Positions 1 through 8,512 are shown, counted from the first letter of the stretch. The stretch: DNA of 23,684 nucleotides from SAT2750 sp964476375 (GCA_964476375.1 CAYYZW010000230.1:1-23684), one strand, 5' to 3'. The notes: generated by a model not told the origin, from the letters alone. A program made the numbers and translations.

Positions 1-1716
1 GTGTTGGTTTTTTTGTGCTGTGGCTTCCTGGTCGGTGTCATGGGGGGCTTGTGTTTGTGTTTGTGCTGCTTGGGCGGGCGTGGTGGTTGGATGGGTGGCA
101 TGGGTGGTGGCGGCGGCATGTTCGCCGTCGAGGATGAAGTCTCGCTGGGAGACAGCAAATCCAATACACCCCAGCCGGTCGTGGTTCCTGTCAAGGTTGA
201 GACACCGGAAAAACCTGCCGTCACCAAGACCAACCTTGTCAAGCCGATCCACGTGACAGCAGCAGAAGGACAATCGCTGCAGGAAGCCTGGAACGCCTAC
301 TTTGCCTCGACACGCGAGCTTTCCGAGGAAGCCCGTCTCGCACATAACCAGCAGGTTCGTTCCACTGCCCGGGTGATGATGATGCGAGCCACCCGACTTC
401 ACCAGGATGGAATCCACCAGCAAGCTCGTGAGACGATCGATAATATCGTCTCCATGCTGCTTGGTGCCCTGCGTTACAGCCAGCCTCAGCCCTGGATGTA
501 CGAGGGCCTGGGACTTGCCATGCGAGCAAACCATGCCCCCCTGGCGGATGTGGTACGTGCCGTGATGTCGGCCGTCGACTACAGCACCGATGTGGACACG
601 ATGCTTTATGCCGGCCTTTTCATGGCGGATATCGGACTCACCGATCGAGCCCTCAAGATACTCCAGGATGTTTCCGCATCTCAGCCGTATCGTCCCGAGC
701 CGTATGTCAAGGGACTCCAGATTGCCAGGCAGCTTAAGGATGAAAAAGGAATCCAGTGGGCCGTCACGGGCATTCTTTCCCAGGCCTGGACACAGGACCA
801 GCGAGTCATTGAGTATGACGCCCAGCGGGCAGCGGAAGCCCTGCTGATCCAGCTCAAGAAGGAGAACCGACTGGATGACGCAGCGGCATTTGAAGAAAAG
901 ATCCGGGGTGCACTCCGGCGTGATTGTCGTGTGGTTGTCACCTGGACCGGGGATGCCGATGTGGATATCCAGATCCAGGAACCGACTGGAACCCTCTGCT
1001 CACTACGTACGCCACGAACGACCGCGGGAGGCGTGCTGCTGGGAGATACCTTTGCAGCCGCCGGCAAGAGAACTGTCGATGGCTATTCGGAAACATACAT
1101 CTGCCCCCAGGGCTATACCGGTGAGTACCGGATGCTGGTTCGCCGCGTCTGGGGAAAAGTGACTGCCGGAAAAGTAACCGTCGATATCTTCACGGAAAAC
1201 GCCGTGAAGCCGCATATTCACGAGCAGATCGAACTGGGTGAAAAGGATGCCGTGGTTATTTTCGAGGTTGCCAATGGCCGTCGCCTGGAACCGCTGGGAG
1301 TCCAGCAACTGGAAAACCTGCGGAAAACACAGCAGGCTGTCGGCAATGCCCTGCTGGCCCAGCAGATGAACCAGATGGAAGGGTCCATGGCTGTTCGGGA
1401 CTTCGCCATCGCACGTCGACAGGCGTCCCGCGATGGCCGCTTTTTCGTTCCCCGGCGCCGTGGCATGGTCGGCAGCCGACCGATTGTTACCACGCTTCCC
1501 GAGGGGAGCAGCCTGACGGTCCAGTCGGCCATTGTCTCGCCGGATCGCCGTTACGTGCGGATTTCCATCCCCCCGTTCCCGCCCATTTCATCTGGCGTGG
1601 GGCCGGTAAGCACGTTTAACTTTGCCACCGGTGAGGTTGGACGAGGACTGCCGGATAACGACGACGAGCAGGGTCAAAATGGACAGGGTGGCGGACAGGG
1701 TGGCGGACGTCGCTAG
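1..1716 (+). CDS. Gly-rich TPR-like protein with YfaP-like beta domain, open at left edge
   Basis: The reading frame is open from the first base, so the true start may lie upstream; the GTG at position 1 may be only an internal codon. If it starts here, residues 1-40 are a Cys- and Gly-rich hydrophobic stretch encoded by very G/T-rich DNA. An alternative start is the ATG at 118. Residues about 85-300 are helical with TPR-like character (alanine-rich pairs of helices). Residues about 308-415 resemble the YfaP/DUF2135 beta domain: a TWTGDADVDIQI strand, an LGDTF turn and an SETYICPQGYTGEYRM segment. The tail is Gly/Gln-rich and ends GGGRR. Such proteins are common as exported or envelope proteins in planctomycetes, but the specific function is unknown. 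It is followed by a strong terminator and converges on tsaD. Confidence 0.75.
   Translation: MLVFLCCGFLVGVMGGLCLCLCCLGGRGGWMGGMGGGGGMFAVEDEVSLGDSKSNTPQPVVVPVKVETPEKPAVTKTNLVKPIHVTAAEGQSLQEAWNAYFASTRELSEEARLAHNQQVRSTARVMMMRATRLHQDGIHQQARETIDNIVSMLLGALRYSQPQPWMYEGLGLAMRANHAPLADVVRAVMSAVDYSTDVDTMLYAGLFMADIGLTDRALKILQDVSASQPYRPEPYVKGLQIARQLKDEKGIQWAVTGILSQAWTQDQRVIEYDAQRAAEALLIQLKKENRLDDAAAFEEKIRGALRRDCRVVVTWTGDADVDIQIQEPTGTLCSLRTPRTTAGGVLLGDTFAAAGKRTVDGYSETYICPQGYTGEYRMLVRRVWGKVTAGKVTVDIFTENAVKPHIHEQIELGEKDAVVIFEVANGRRLEPLGVQQLENLRKTQQAVGNALLAQQMNQMEGSMAVRDFAIARRQASRDGRFFVPRRRGMVGSRPIVTTLPEGSSLTVQSAIVSPDRRYVRISIPPFPPISSGVGPVSTFNFATGEVGRGLPDNDDEQGQNGQGGGQGGGRR
1681..1704 (+). repeat. Two tandem copies of a 12-bp coding repeat
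   Basis: GGACAGGGTGGC occurs twice in direct succession at the 3' end of the first gene and encodes GQGG GQGG in the Gly-rich tail. It is a low-complexity coding repeat, able to expand or contract without changing frame. Confidence 0.75.
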
Positions 1717-1737
1717 TCCTCGAGATCATCAAACATC

Positions 1738-1771
1738 AAAAGGCAGTCGTATCCTTGCGACTGCCTTTTTT
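1738..1771. terminator. Bidirectional intrinsic terminator between convergent genes
   Basis: AGGCAGTCG (1741-1749) pairs with CGACTGCCT (1758-1766) around an 8-nt loop. A run of six T follows on the plus strand, and three A (TTT on the minus strand) precede it. It sits between the stop of the first gene (1716) and the stop of tsaD (1787), so it can end transcripts from both directions. The plus-strand T tract is stronger. Confidence 0.85.
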
Positions 1772-1786
1772 CATAGTGCCGCTGCC

Positions 1787-2806
1787 TTACCTGCCCAGCC
1801 CCGGTTGTACATCCAGGTCCAGCGACTCGGACCGGCCGGCCTGTAGCCGCTCCAAAGCAATGGCTCCCATCACCGCATTGTCCGTGCAAAGCTCCAGCGG
1901 GGCAATCCACAACTCCAGGTCCCGCTTGCCCGCCACCTCTTCCAGACGCTGTCGCAAACGACGATTGGCGGCAACACCTCCTCCGACACAGAGTCGTTTT
2001 TTACCGGTTTTCTCAAGTGCGAGAAGTGCCTTGCCTACCAGGCAGTCAACCACCGCCTCCTGGAAACTGGCACAGATATCGGCCACCCTTTCTGGCGTGA
2101 TCTCCAGCTCTTGGAAATCCACCTGCCCTGGCCCGGCAATCTCGTAGCGAACGGCGGTCTTGAGACCACTGAAGCTGAAGTCCAGTGACTCGGTGTCCCG
2201 GAGAAAGGCGCGTGGAAACTGGTAACGTTCCGGGTTCCCACCTTCGGCCGCTTTGGAAACCGCTGGCCCTCCCGGGTAAGGCAGGCCCAGCATGCTGGCA
2301 ACCTTGTCGAAAGCTTCCCCGGCAGCATCGTCAATCGTCCCTCCCAGCATCTCGAACTCGATCGCCGACCGGCAGTCATAGAGGCTTGAATGCCCGCCAC
2401 TGACCACCATGCCGACACAGGGAAACACATCCTTTCCACTCGCCATCCGACAGGCAAAAACATGGGCTTCAAGGTGATCCACGGCGACCAGAGGAAGGTC
2501 ATGAACCAGGCAGAATGTCTTGGCAGCAACCAGGCCGACCAGGAGGGAGCCGGCCAGGCCCGGACGAATCGCCACTGCCACGGCATCCAGTTCCTCGAGT
2601 GTCACACCGGCCTGGCGAAGTGCCTCATCCACGACCGGAATAATTCTCTCGACATGGGCCCTCGCTGCAATCTCGGGAACCACGCCACCGAACCGCTCAT
2701 GCAATCGTGCCTGGGAAGCGACCACCGATCCAAGGACCTCGTAATCATCGCGGACGACTGCCGCCGCCGTCTCATCACAGGTCGTCTCAAGCGTGAGAAT
2801 AATCAT
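1787..2806 (-). CDS. tsaD: tRNA N6-threonylcarbamoyladenosine transferase TsaD
   Basis: TsaD transfers the threonylcarbamoyl group from TC-AMP to A37 of ANN-decoding tRNAs in the cytoplasm, with TsaB and TsaE. The 339-residue length fits the family. The N-terminal ASKHA-type strand reads LTLETTCDETAAAV. The metal-binding HxxxH is H111-LEA-H115. FSFSGLKTAV, VGGGVAANRRL and the late CTDNAVMGA aspartate motif are all present. I chose the ATG at 2804-2806: an upstream in-frame start at 2848 would add 14 unconserved residues, and the family normally begins just before the LTLETTCDET strand. The gene lies 54 bp downstream of the S41 protease gene on the same strand, so co-transcription is likely. 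tsaB and tsaE are not in this window. Confidence 0.95.
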   Translation of the reverse strand: MIILTLETTCDETAAAVVRDDYEVLGSVVASQARLHERFGGVVPEIAARAHVERIIPVVDEALRQAGVTLEELDAVAVAIRPGLAGSLLVGLVAAKTFCLVHDLPLVAVDHLEAHVFACRMASGKDVFPCVGMVVSGGHSSLYDCRSAIEFEMLGGTIDDAAGEAFDKVASMLGLPYPGGPAVSKAAEGGNPERYQFPRAFLRDTESLDFSFSGLKTAVRYEIAGPGQVDFQELEITPERVADICASFQEAVVDCLVGKALLALEKTGKKRLCVGGGVAANRRLRQRLEEVAGKRDLELWIAPLELCTDNAVMGAIALERLQAGRSESLDLDVQPGLGR

Positions 2807-2860
2807 CTCTCGGAAGTGGATGAGTGGCGACCCGTCAGACAGGCCCACCCGACCCCTCTC

Positions 2861-4333
2861 TTACTCTTTCTTGTCCTTGGACTCCACGTCGACAGTCTCC
2901 GCCTCGCTCTTCTCCGCCTCTTCTGCGTCTTCCGACTCGTTGAGCCGGGCGACGAGGAATTCCAGTGCCTTGTTGAGCTGGCGATCGTCGAACTCGGGAG
3001 CCTCCTCTCCCTCGGGCCGGGGATTATCTTTTCGCAGGATATCGACTTGGCGGCGGTACGTCCCCAGGTCCTGCAGCTCCTTTGCAGAAAACTGCACCTC
3101 GAATCCATCGTTCGGTTTTACTCCCCATTCATCCTCTGGTGTGGCACCAGGGAACCGGTGGATATTCTTGCCGTTGGGGCGATGGTAACCGGCCGTCGTC
3201 AGCTTCAAGGCACTCTTGCCACCCTCCAGCTCGATAATGTTCTGCACACTTCCCTTCCCCCACGTGCGCTCGCCGACAATCAATGCACGCTGATGGTCCT
3301 GCAGGCAGGCAGAGACAATTTCACTCGCACTGGCGCTGTAACGGTTGACCAGGATGGCCATTGGAAAACCCTCGTAGCTTCCCGTCTTGTGTGCATTCCA
3401 CTCGCTGCGAGGCGAGTTGCGTCCCTCGGTACTGACAATCCGGCCGGACGAGATAAACAGGTCACTGATCGCGATTGCCGAGGAGAGTAACCCCCCCGGG
3501 TTAAATCGCAGGTCAATCACCAGGGCCTGGAACTGATCCTCCTTGAGTGTTCCCAGAACGCGGCGAAGCTCTCCCAGCGTGTGTCGGCTAAACCCGGTAA
3601 TCTGGATATAACCTATTTTCTGGTCCTCATCGGCATAGTAGTTCCAGCTGTCATCTGGATTCCGGTGGGAACCAAGCACGGTCTCCACGCGAACCAGTTC
3701 ACGCTTGACCGTGACCGTTCGCTCCATGCCGTCGCGAGGGTGTACCAGGGTAAGTGTCACCTCGCTTCCAATAGGCCCCTTGAGATTCTTGACGGCATCT
3801 TCAAGCTTGAATCCCTCGGTCGATTTCCCGTTGATCTTGGAGATATGGTCCCCGGAAAGAACACCGGCCTTGTAGGCCGGGGTGCCAAACAGGGGGCTGA
3901 TCACGGTGATCTTGTCATTCTCGGAGCTAATGCGGATACCGATGCCACCAAACTCGTTTTCCACGTTGCTGCGAAACCGTTCCATGTCGGTGGGGGGAAT
4001 GTAGTTGGAGTACTGGTCCAGTTTCTTGATCATCCCGTCGATGGCCGCTTCCATCAGTTCCCGGCGACTGACATCATTCACGTAGTTCCTGTCAATCTGG
4101 TCCATCGTGTCGACGAACAGTTGCAGCAGCTCGTAGTATTCTTCCGATTCCAGTTCGGCTTTCTCCGCAGACTCTTCCTTCTTCTCCTCCTGTTTCTTTT
4201 CCGTCTTCTCCGCCGGTGGTTTTTCCTGCGCGGCAGCGGGGGAAACTGTCCAGCGGGAGAAATCACCGCCTAGGAGGAAAAGCCCCAGCATCATCGCCAG
4301 CATGATTTGTCGTGGAAGATGCCAAGCTCGCAT
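2861..4333 (-). CDS. Carboxyl-terminal processing protease, S41 family, with PDZ domain
   Basis: This is a 490-residue Prc/CtpA-type protease that trims the C-termini of envelope proteins. A signal peptide spans about residues 1-35, with probable cleavage after SPAAA. A Lys/Glu-rich linker follows (36-65). A PDZ domain at about 125-210 contains GGIGIRI and the AGVLSGDHISKING segment. The peptidase domain has the Ser-Lys dyad: SASASEIV with S335 and TWGKGSVQ with K360, spaced 25 residues as in E. coli Prc (S452/K477). The extreme C-terminus is strongly charged (Glu/Lys). The ATG at 4331-4333 has an AGGGAGG ribosome site seven bases upstream. A good promoter with a perfect TATAAT lies 54 bases upstream of the start. 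It is probably the first gene of an operon with tsaD. Confidence 0.93.
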   Translation of the reverse strand: MRAWHLPRQIMLAMMLGLFLLGGDFSRWTVSPAAAQEKPPAEKTEKKQEEKKEESAEKAELESEEYYELLQLFVDTMDQIDRNYVNDVSRRELMEAAIDGMIKKLDQYSNYIPPTDMERFRSNVENEFGGIGIRISSENDKITVISPLFGTPAYKAGVLSGDHISKINGKSTEGFKLEDAVKNLKGPIGSEVTLTLVHPRDGMERTVTVKRELVRVETVLGSHRNPDDSWNYYADEDQKIGYIQITGFSRHTLGELRRVLGTLKEDQFQALVIDLRFNPGGLLSSAIAISDLFISSGRIVSTEGRNSPRSEWNAHKTGSYEGFPMAILVNRYSASASEIVSACLQDHQRALIVGERTWGKGSVQNIIELEGGKSALKLTTAGYHRPNGKNIHRFPGATPEDEWGVKPNDGFEVQFSAKELQDLGTYRRQVDILRKDNPRPEGEEAPEFDDRQLNKALEFLVARLNESEDAEEAEKSEAETVDVESKDKKE

Positions 4334-4365
4334 CGTGAACCTCCCTGGATAGGTGCCGTTGCCGT

Positions 4366-4384
4366 CATCACGCCCGGCGTGATG
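4366..4384. promoter_or_regulatory. 8-bp perfect inverted repeat at the predicted ctp start point
   Basis: CATCACGC and GCGTGATG are separated by CCG. The repeat begins two bases downstream of the minus-strand TATAAT, so it covers the predicted transcription start. It could be an operator for the protease gene or a stem-loop at the very 5' end of its mRNA. It lies in the 183-bp divergent region shared with lhgO. Confidence 0.5.
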
Positions 4385-4386
4385 GG

Positions 4387-4415
4387 ATTATAAGGCAACC
4401 CTCACAAGCCGACAA
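4387..4415 (-). promoter_or_regulatory. Sigma-70-type promoter for the S41 protease gene
   Basis: On the minus strand, TTGTCG (4410-4415) and TATAAT (4387-4392) are separated by 17 bases. The -10 is a perfect consensus and the -35 matches 4 of 6. The predicted start near 4380 gives a leader of about 47 bases before the protease ATG. Confidence 0.65.
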
Positions 4416-4468
4416 CGATCGACAGCCGGCGCATCGAATCGGGTGTGTCCTCGCTGCGGCCAGAGAGG

Positions 4469-4474
4469 TATAAA
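4469..4474 (+). promoter_or_regulatory. Possible -10 element of lhgO
   Basis: TATAAA lies 42 bases upstream of the ATG at 4517. I see no convincing -35 at 16-18 bases. If real, transcription would start near 4481. That excludes the upstream in-frame GTG at 4445 as start codon. Confidence 0.3.
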
Positions 4475-4516
4475 GACACCTTGTCTACGGTAGCACTGGC
4501 CTGGGAAACGAATGGG

Positions 4517-5713
4517 ATGCAGCAGTCGGACGTCATCATCGTGGGAGGAGGTCTGATCGGGCTGGCAACTGCCTACCAGTTGATCCAGCGGTATCCATCC
4601 ACCCATGTAACGGTACTGGAAAAGGAGCCTTCTGTTGGAACCCACCAGAGCGGGAGTAATTCCGGGGTCCTGCACTCGGGGATCTACTACAAGCCAGGCT
4701 CGCTCAAGGCCCGCAACTGCCGCATGGGTAAAGAAGCGATGGAGAGCTTCTGCCAGCAGCATGGCGTTGATTACGAGGTCTGTGGCAAGGTGATCGTGGC
4801 GGTCGAAGAGTGGGAACTGCCAATCCTGCAGAAGATACTCCAGCGGGGCCACCAGAATGGTGTCCGGTCCACGATGATCGATCGTGACCGGCTGGCAGAA
4901 CTTGAACCCCATGCCGCCGGTATCCAGGCAATCCATGTTCCCGATGCTGGAATCTGCGATTTCCGCAGCGTCTGCAGGAAACTGGCAGAGATACTCGAGT
5001 CAGGCCAGGGGCAGCTGGTCACCGGGGCTGCCGTCACGTCCATCCGGCAGGGACACGGGGAGGTCGTGGCAACAACCAGTCGGGGTGACTTTCAGGGCCG
5101 CTACCTGGTGAACTGCGCGGGACTTCACAGTGACCGCGTGGCACGAATGACCGGCGAAGATCCACGCTCGATGGTGATCCCCTTTCGCGGCGAGTACTAC
5201 GAGCTCAAGCAGGATGCCAGGCATCTCTGCCGGAACCTGATCTACCCCGTCCCCGACCCCAGGTTTCCCTTCCTGGGTGTCCATTTTACACGCATGACAG
5301 ACGGTCGCATCGAGTGTGGCCCAAACGCTGTGCTGGCATTTGCCCGTGAGGGATACAGGAAACGCGATATCAACCTCCGGGACCTGATCGAAGCTCTGAC
5401 CTACAAGGGATTTCAGAGACTGGCCAGCAGGCACTGGCGGATGGGCCTGGGAGAAATGCAACGTTCCTTCAGCAAGGCAGCATTCGTACGAGCCCTGCGC
5501 CGCCTGATGCCGGAAATCCGCTCCAGCCACCTCGTTCCGGCCCGAGCCGGAGTCCGGGCCCAGGCCATCGCCCCGGACGGGTCGATGGTGGACGACTTTG
5601 TCATTCACACCACCGGGCGGATCGTCAACGTCTGCAATGCTCCATCCCCAGCCGCCACATCGTCGCTTCACATCGGCCTGGGTGTTGTCGACAAGCTGGC
5701 TGAGCAGTTCTAG
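4517..5713 (+). CDS. lhgO: L-2-hydroxyglutarate oxidase/dehydrogenase LhgO, FAD-dependent
   Basis: LhgO oxidises L-2-hydroxyglutarate to 2-oxoglutarate and passes electrons through FAD to the membrane quinone pool. The protein is 398 residues, close to family size. The Rossmann motif IIVGGGLIGLATAYQL is at residues 7-22 and the acidic end of strand 2 is VTVLEKE. The family segment HQSGSNSGVLHSGIYY follows at 43-58, where the conserved His/Ser/Asn cluster contacts FAD and substrate. A central IPFRGEYYEL strand and the C-terminal NVCNAPSPAATSSLHIG flavin segment are present. I chose the ATG at 4517 because the FAD domain begins six residues later; an in-frame GTG at 4445 would add 24 unconserved residues. 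It lies 83 bp upstream of glcD on the same strand, suggesting a shared 2-hydroxyacid oxidation role. Confidence 0.93.
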   Translation: MQQSDVIIVGGGLIGLATAYQLIQRYPSTHVTVLEKEPSVGTHQSGSNSGVLHSGIYYKPGSLKARNCRMGKEAMESFCQQHGVDYEVCGKVIVAVEEWELPILQKILQRGHQNGVRSTMIDRDRLAELEPHAAGIQAIHVPDAGICDFRSVCRKLAEILESGQGQLVTGAAVTSIRQGHGEVVATTSRGDFQGRYLVNCAGLHSDRVARMTGEDPRSMVIPFRGEYYELKQDARHLCRNLIYPVPDPRFPFLGVHFTRMTDGRIECGPNAVLAFAREGYRKRDINLRDLIEALTYKGFQRLASRHWRMGLGEMQRSFSKAAFVRALRRLMPEIRSSHLVPARAGVRAQAIAPDGSMVDDFVIHTTGRIVNVCNAPSPAATSSLHIGLGVVDKLAEQF

Positions 5714-5738
5714 CCGCCAATTCCGCCCCCCCGGGGTA

Positions 5739-5747
5739 TGTTACAAT
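5739..5747 (+). promoter_or_regulatory. Extended -10 promoter candidate for glcDEF
   Basis: TGTTACAAT matches the TGnTAnAnT extended -10 form and lies 49 bases upstream of the glcD ATG. There is no clear -35, which extended -10 promoters tolerate. It would allow glcDEF expression independent of lhgO. Confidence 0.4.
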
Positions 5748-5796
5748 CAAACCGATCTTTTTCGATCCTCACCTGCGACTCGGGAATTCACGCACC

Positions 5797-7236
5797 ATGA
5801 CAAACACGGTTATGACACGGGTGATGGAGTCACTGCGCAAGATCGTGGGAGCGGAAAACCTGTTGACTTCCGCATCCGAGCGAATTGTCTACGAGTGTGA
5901 TGGATTCGTCGTGGAAAAAAACAGCCCCGATGTGGTAGTCTTTCCGACTTCCACAGACCAGGTAGCGGCCATCGTAAAAGCATGTAACGAGGCCGGGGTC
6001 CCCTTCCTGCCCCGGGGTGCCGGAACCAGCCTCGCGGGCGGTTGCCTGCCGGTCGGTGGCGGTGTGATGATCGTGCTGACACGGATGAAGGAGATCCTTG
6101 AAATCAACCTGCGGGACCACTATGCCGTCGTCCAGCCAGGCGTGGTCAACGTCTGGCTGACACAGGCTCTCAAGGGCAGCGGTTACCATTATGCACCCGA
6201 CCCCTCCAGCCAGGGAGCCTGTACGATCGGAGGGAACGTGGCGACCAATTCAGGGGGTCCTCACACGCTCAAGTACGGTGTCACAGTCAACCATGTGCTG
6301 GGCGTCGAAGCCGTTATGGCGGATGGAAGTATCGTCACCATTGGTGGTCCGGCAGGGGAAATGCCTGGCCCCGACCTGGTGGGAGCCCTCGTCGGTAGCG
6401 AGGGAACACTCGCTATTGTCACCCGCGTCTGGGTAAGACTCACCCGGGATCCACAGGGATACCGAACGATGCTGGGAATCTTTGAGTCGGTGGATGACGC
6501 AACCCAGGCGATAAGTGCCATTATCGGTGCCGGAATTATTCCCGCCGCCCTGGAGATGATGGACCAGGGTATCCTGGTGGCCCTGGAAGAAGCGTTCCAT
6601 TTCGGCTTTCCACTTGATGCCCAGGCAATCCTCTTGATCGAGGTCGACGGCCTTGAGGCCGGGCTTGATGGCCAGCGGGATGAGATCATTCGTCTCTGCA
6701 AGGAGACCGGGGCCCGCGAGGTCCGCATGGCCGCCGACGAGCAGGAACGTCTCAAGCTCTGGAAGTGCCGCAAGCAGGCCTTTGGTGCTATTGGACGGTT
6801 AAGTTCCAGTTTCTGCACACAGGACGGGGTGGTTCCCAGAACCCAGCTTCCCGGTATCTTCAAGAAAATCCGCGAAACCTCGGAGAAATACGATATTCGA
6901 ATTGTGAATGTCTTCCACGCAGGAGACGGCAACCTGCACCCTATCCTGCTGTTCGATGAAAGAAATCCGGACGAGATCAAGAAAGTCATGGAGGCCAGTG
7001 GCGAGATCCTTGAAGCCTGCCTGGATGCCGGGGGCAGCGTGACTGGAGAACATGGCATCGGTGTTGAGAAGATTCGCTATATGAACAAGATGTTTCGTGA
7101 AAGTGACCTTGAGGCCATGCGACAGTTACGTGATGCCTTTAACCCGGACAACCTCCTGAGCCCCGACAAGATGCTTCCCACCGCCGGAGCCTGTGGGATG
7201 GAACAGATCCATCCTGGACGCCGGGCAGCACTCTAG
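5797..7236 (+). CDS. glcD: Glycolate oxidase subunit GlcD, FAD-linked
   Basis: GlcD is the catalytic flavoprotein of the three-subunit glycolate oxidase/dehydrogenase, which converts glycolate to glyoxylate. The 479 residues fit the family. The N-terminal PCMH-type FAD domain carries VVVFPTSTDQVAAIV, the pyrophosphate loop LPRGAGTSLAGGC (71-83), DPSSQGACTIGGNVATNSGG (135-154), and LVGSEGTLAIVTR. The C-terminal FAD-oxidase domain has the substrate-site motifs VFHAGDGNLHP (H374) and SVTGEHGIG (H419). glcE starts 4 bp after the stop and glcF follows, giving the classic glcDEF order. Other GlcD-family enzymes (D-lactate, D-2-hydroxyglutarate) share these motifs; the adjoining GlcE and GlcF favour glycolate. 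No strong ribosome site is visible before the ATG. Confidence 0.93.
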   Translation: MTNTVMTRVMESLRKIVGAENLLTSASERIVYECDGFVVEKNSPDVVVFPTSTDQVAAIVKACNEAGVPFLPRGAGTSLAGGCLPVGGGVMIVLTRMKEILEINLRDHYAVVQPGVVNVWLTQALKGSGYHYAPDPSSQGACTIGGNVATNSGGPHTLKYGVTVNHVLGVEAVMADGSIVTIGGPAGEMPGPDLVGALVGSEGTLAIVTRVWVRLTRDPQGYRTMLGIFESVDDATQAISAIIGAGIIPAALEMMDQGILVALEEAFHFGFPLDAQAILLIEVDGLEAGLDGQRDEIIRLCKETGAREVRMAADEQERLKLWKCRKQAFGAIGRLSSSFCTQDGVVPRTQLPGIFKKIRETSEKYDIRIVNVFHAGDGNLHPILLFDERNPDEIKKVMEASGEILEACLDAGGSVTGEHGIGVEKIRYMNKMFRESDLEAMRQLRDAFNPDNLLSPDKMLPTAGACGMEQIHPGRRAAL

Positions 7237-7240
7237 GATA

Positions 7241-8512
7241 ATGAAACCCCATGCCTCGCCGAATCGAGACCGCGTGAGTACCGAAATAACAACCCTGCCG
7301 CTGATCGAGACCGTCACCCCCAACGACCAGGATGCGCTGGCCGAGCAGGTTACCGCATGCTTCGAGCAAAAGCGTCCTGTCTACCCGCTGGGGGGCTGCA
7401 CGAGCCTGGATTATGGCCTGCTCCCCCGCCGGGAAGGAACCGGTTTGTCCCTGGCAGGACTTGACCGGCTCGTCGATTTTCCGGCACGGGATCTGACGGT
7501 GACGGTGGAGGCCGGATTCTCGATGGCGACGCTTGCGGAGCAGGTGGCCGAAGAAGGCCTGCAGCTTCCAATCCATGTCCCGCAGGCAAAAGAGGCGACG
7601 ATCGGTGGTGTGATCGCCACCAACTGGAATGGCCCGGCACGGAAGGGTTATGGAACAATCCGTGACTACGTGATCGGTATTTCTGCCGTGGATGGAAAGG
7701 GGCTTCCCTTCCGGGGTGGAGGCCGGGTTGTCAAGAACGTCGCCGGCTATGACTTCTGCAAGCTGCTGACCGGATCTCTCGGTACGCTGGGAGTGATCAC
7801 CCAGGTCACGCTTCGGCTCAAGCCAATCCCCGCCAGGACCAGCACCCAGGTCGTCCCGCTCGATGACCTGGACCAGGCCGAACAGCTACTCTGCGGCCTG
7901 GTCGATAGCCAGGCCACCCCCTTCGCCATCGAGCTTCTTTCCGGGGACTGCTGGCAGGACTCTCCAGGATTGGACTCGGGGAGTCCCTGGCACCTGGCGA
8001 TCAGCTGCTGTGGAACGGATGACGAAGTCGCCTACATGGTGGGGCAGCTGGAGCAGGAACTGCTCGACCAGTCACTGTCGGCTCCCCGGGAGCTGACCGA
8101 GGACGAACACCAGCAGATCTGGGCAAAGCTGGTCGAGTTTCCCGTCTGCCCGGAAGCCTCGCTCGTCATTCAGGCCACGGTGGTTCCCAGCGGTACAACG
8201 ACGATCGCCCGAGAGGCACGGCTGCTGGATCCCGCATGCTCGATCCAGGCACATGCAGGAAGTGGCATCGTTATCGTGCGTTTCTCGGAATTTCCTGCCG
8301 ACGGCCTCTCGCGGGCCCTGGTCGGGACACTGCAGCCGGTAGCGGCCGCTGCCCACGGCAACGTGACGATTCTCTCCAACCCCTCTGGTAGGGAAATGAC
8401 ACCCCGGAGCGCATGGGGGATGGTCCCTGCTCCACTCGCTCTTCTTTCCCGCATCAAGAAAAATTTTGATCCTGCGGACATTCTTAATCCCGGTCGATTT
8501 GTCTACCCATGA
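7241..8512 (+). CDS. glcE: Glycolate oxidase subunit GlcE, FAD-binding
   Basis: GlcE is the second FAD-binding subunit of glycolate oxidase. The protein is 423 residues from the ATG at 7241, longer than the roughly 350 of E. coli GlcE. The FAD loop is reduced to YPLGGCTSLDYG (48-59). VPQAKEATIGGVIATNWNGP, GGRVVKNVAGYDFCKLLTG and SLGTLGVITQVTLRLKP are characteristic of the family. The C-terminal half is weakly conserved. The ATG is four bases past the glcD stop; a GTG at 7274 in the same frame is an alternative start and an earlier ATG at 7193 would overlap glcD. Its stop overlaps the glcF start as ATGA, implying translational coupling. Confidence 0.9.
   Translation: MKPHASPNRDRVSTEITTLPLIETVTPNDQDALAEQVTACFEQKRPVYPLGGCTSLDYGLLPRREGTGLSLAGLDRLVDFPARDLTVTVEAGFSMATLAEQVAEEGLQLPIHVPQAKEATIGGVIATNWNGPARKGYGTIRDYVIGISAVDGKGLPFRGGGRVVKNVAGYDFCKLLTGSLGTLGVITQVTLRLKPIPARTSTQVVPLDDLDQAEQLLCGLVDSQATPFAIELLSGDCWQDSPGLDSGSPWHLAISCCGTDDEVAYMVGQLEQELLDQSLSAPRELTEDEHQQIWAKLVEFPVCPEASLVIQATVVPSGTTTIAREARLLDPACSIQAHAGSGIVIVRFSEFPADGLSRALVGTLQPVAAAAHGNVTILSNPSGREMTPRSAWGMVPAPLALLSRIKKNFDPADILNPGRFVYP

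Noticed and set aside
2390..3490. 366-codon open frame on the plus strand across tsaD and ctp
   Set aside because: It is antisense to two confidently identified genes, and its translation shows no recognisable motif. It is a GC-rich shadow frame.
3581..4273. 230-codon open frame on the plus strand inside ctp
   Set aside because: It lies opposite the PDZ and signal-peptide coding region of the protease; its Phe/Leu-rich end is only the complement of the Lys/Glu-rich linker.
4445..4516. N-terminal extension of LhgO from the GTG at 4445
   Set aside because: The extra 24 residues have no family similarity, and a possible -10 element (4469-4474) lies inside this stretch.
5754..5768. GATC-TTTTTC-GATC repeat before glcD
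   Set aside because: The four-base arms are themselves palindromic, giving too weak a stem for a terminator or operator claim.
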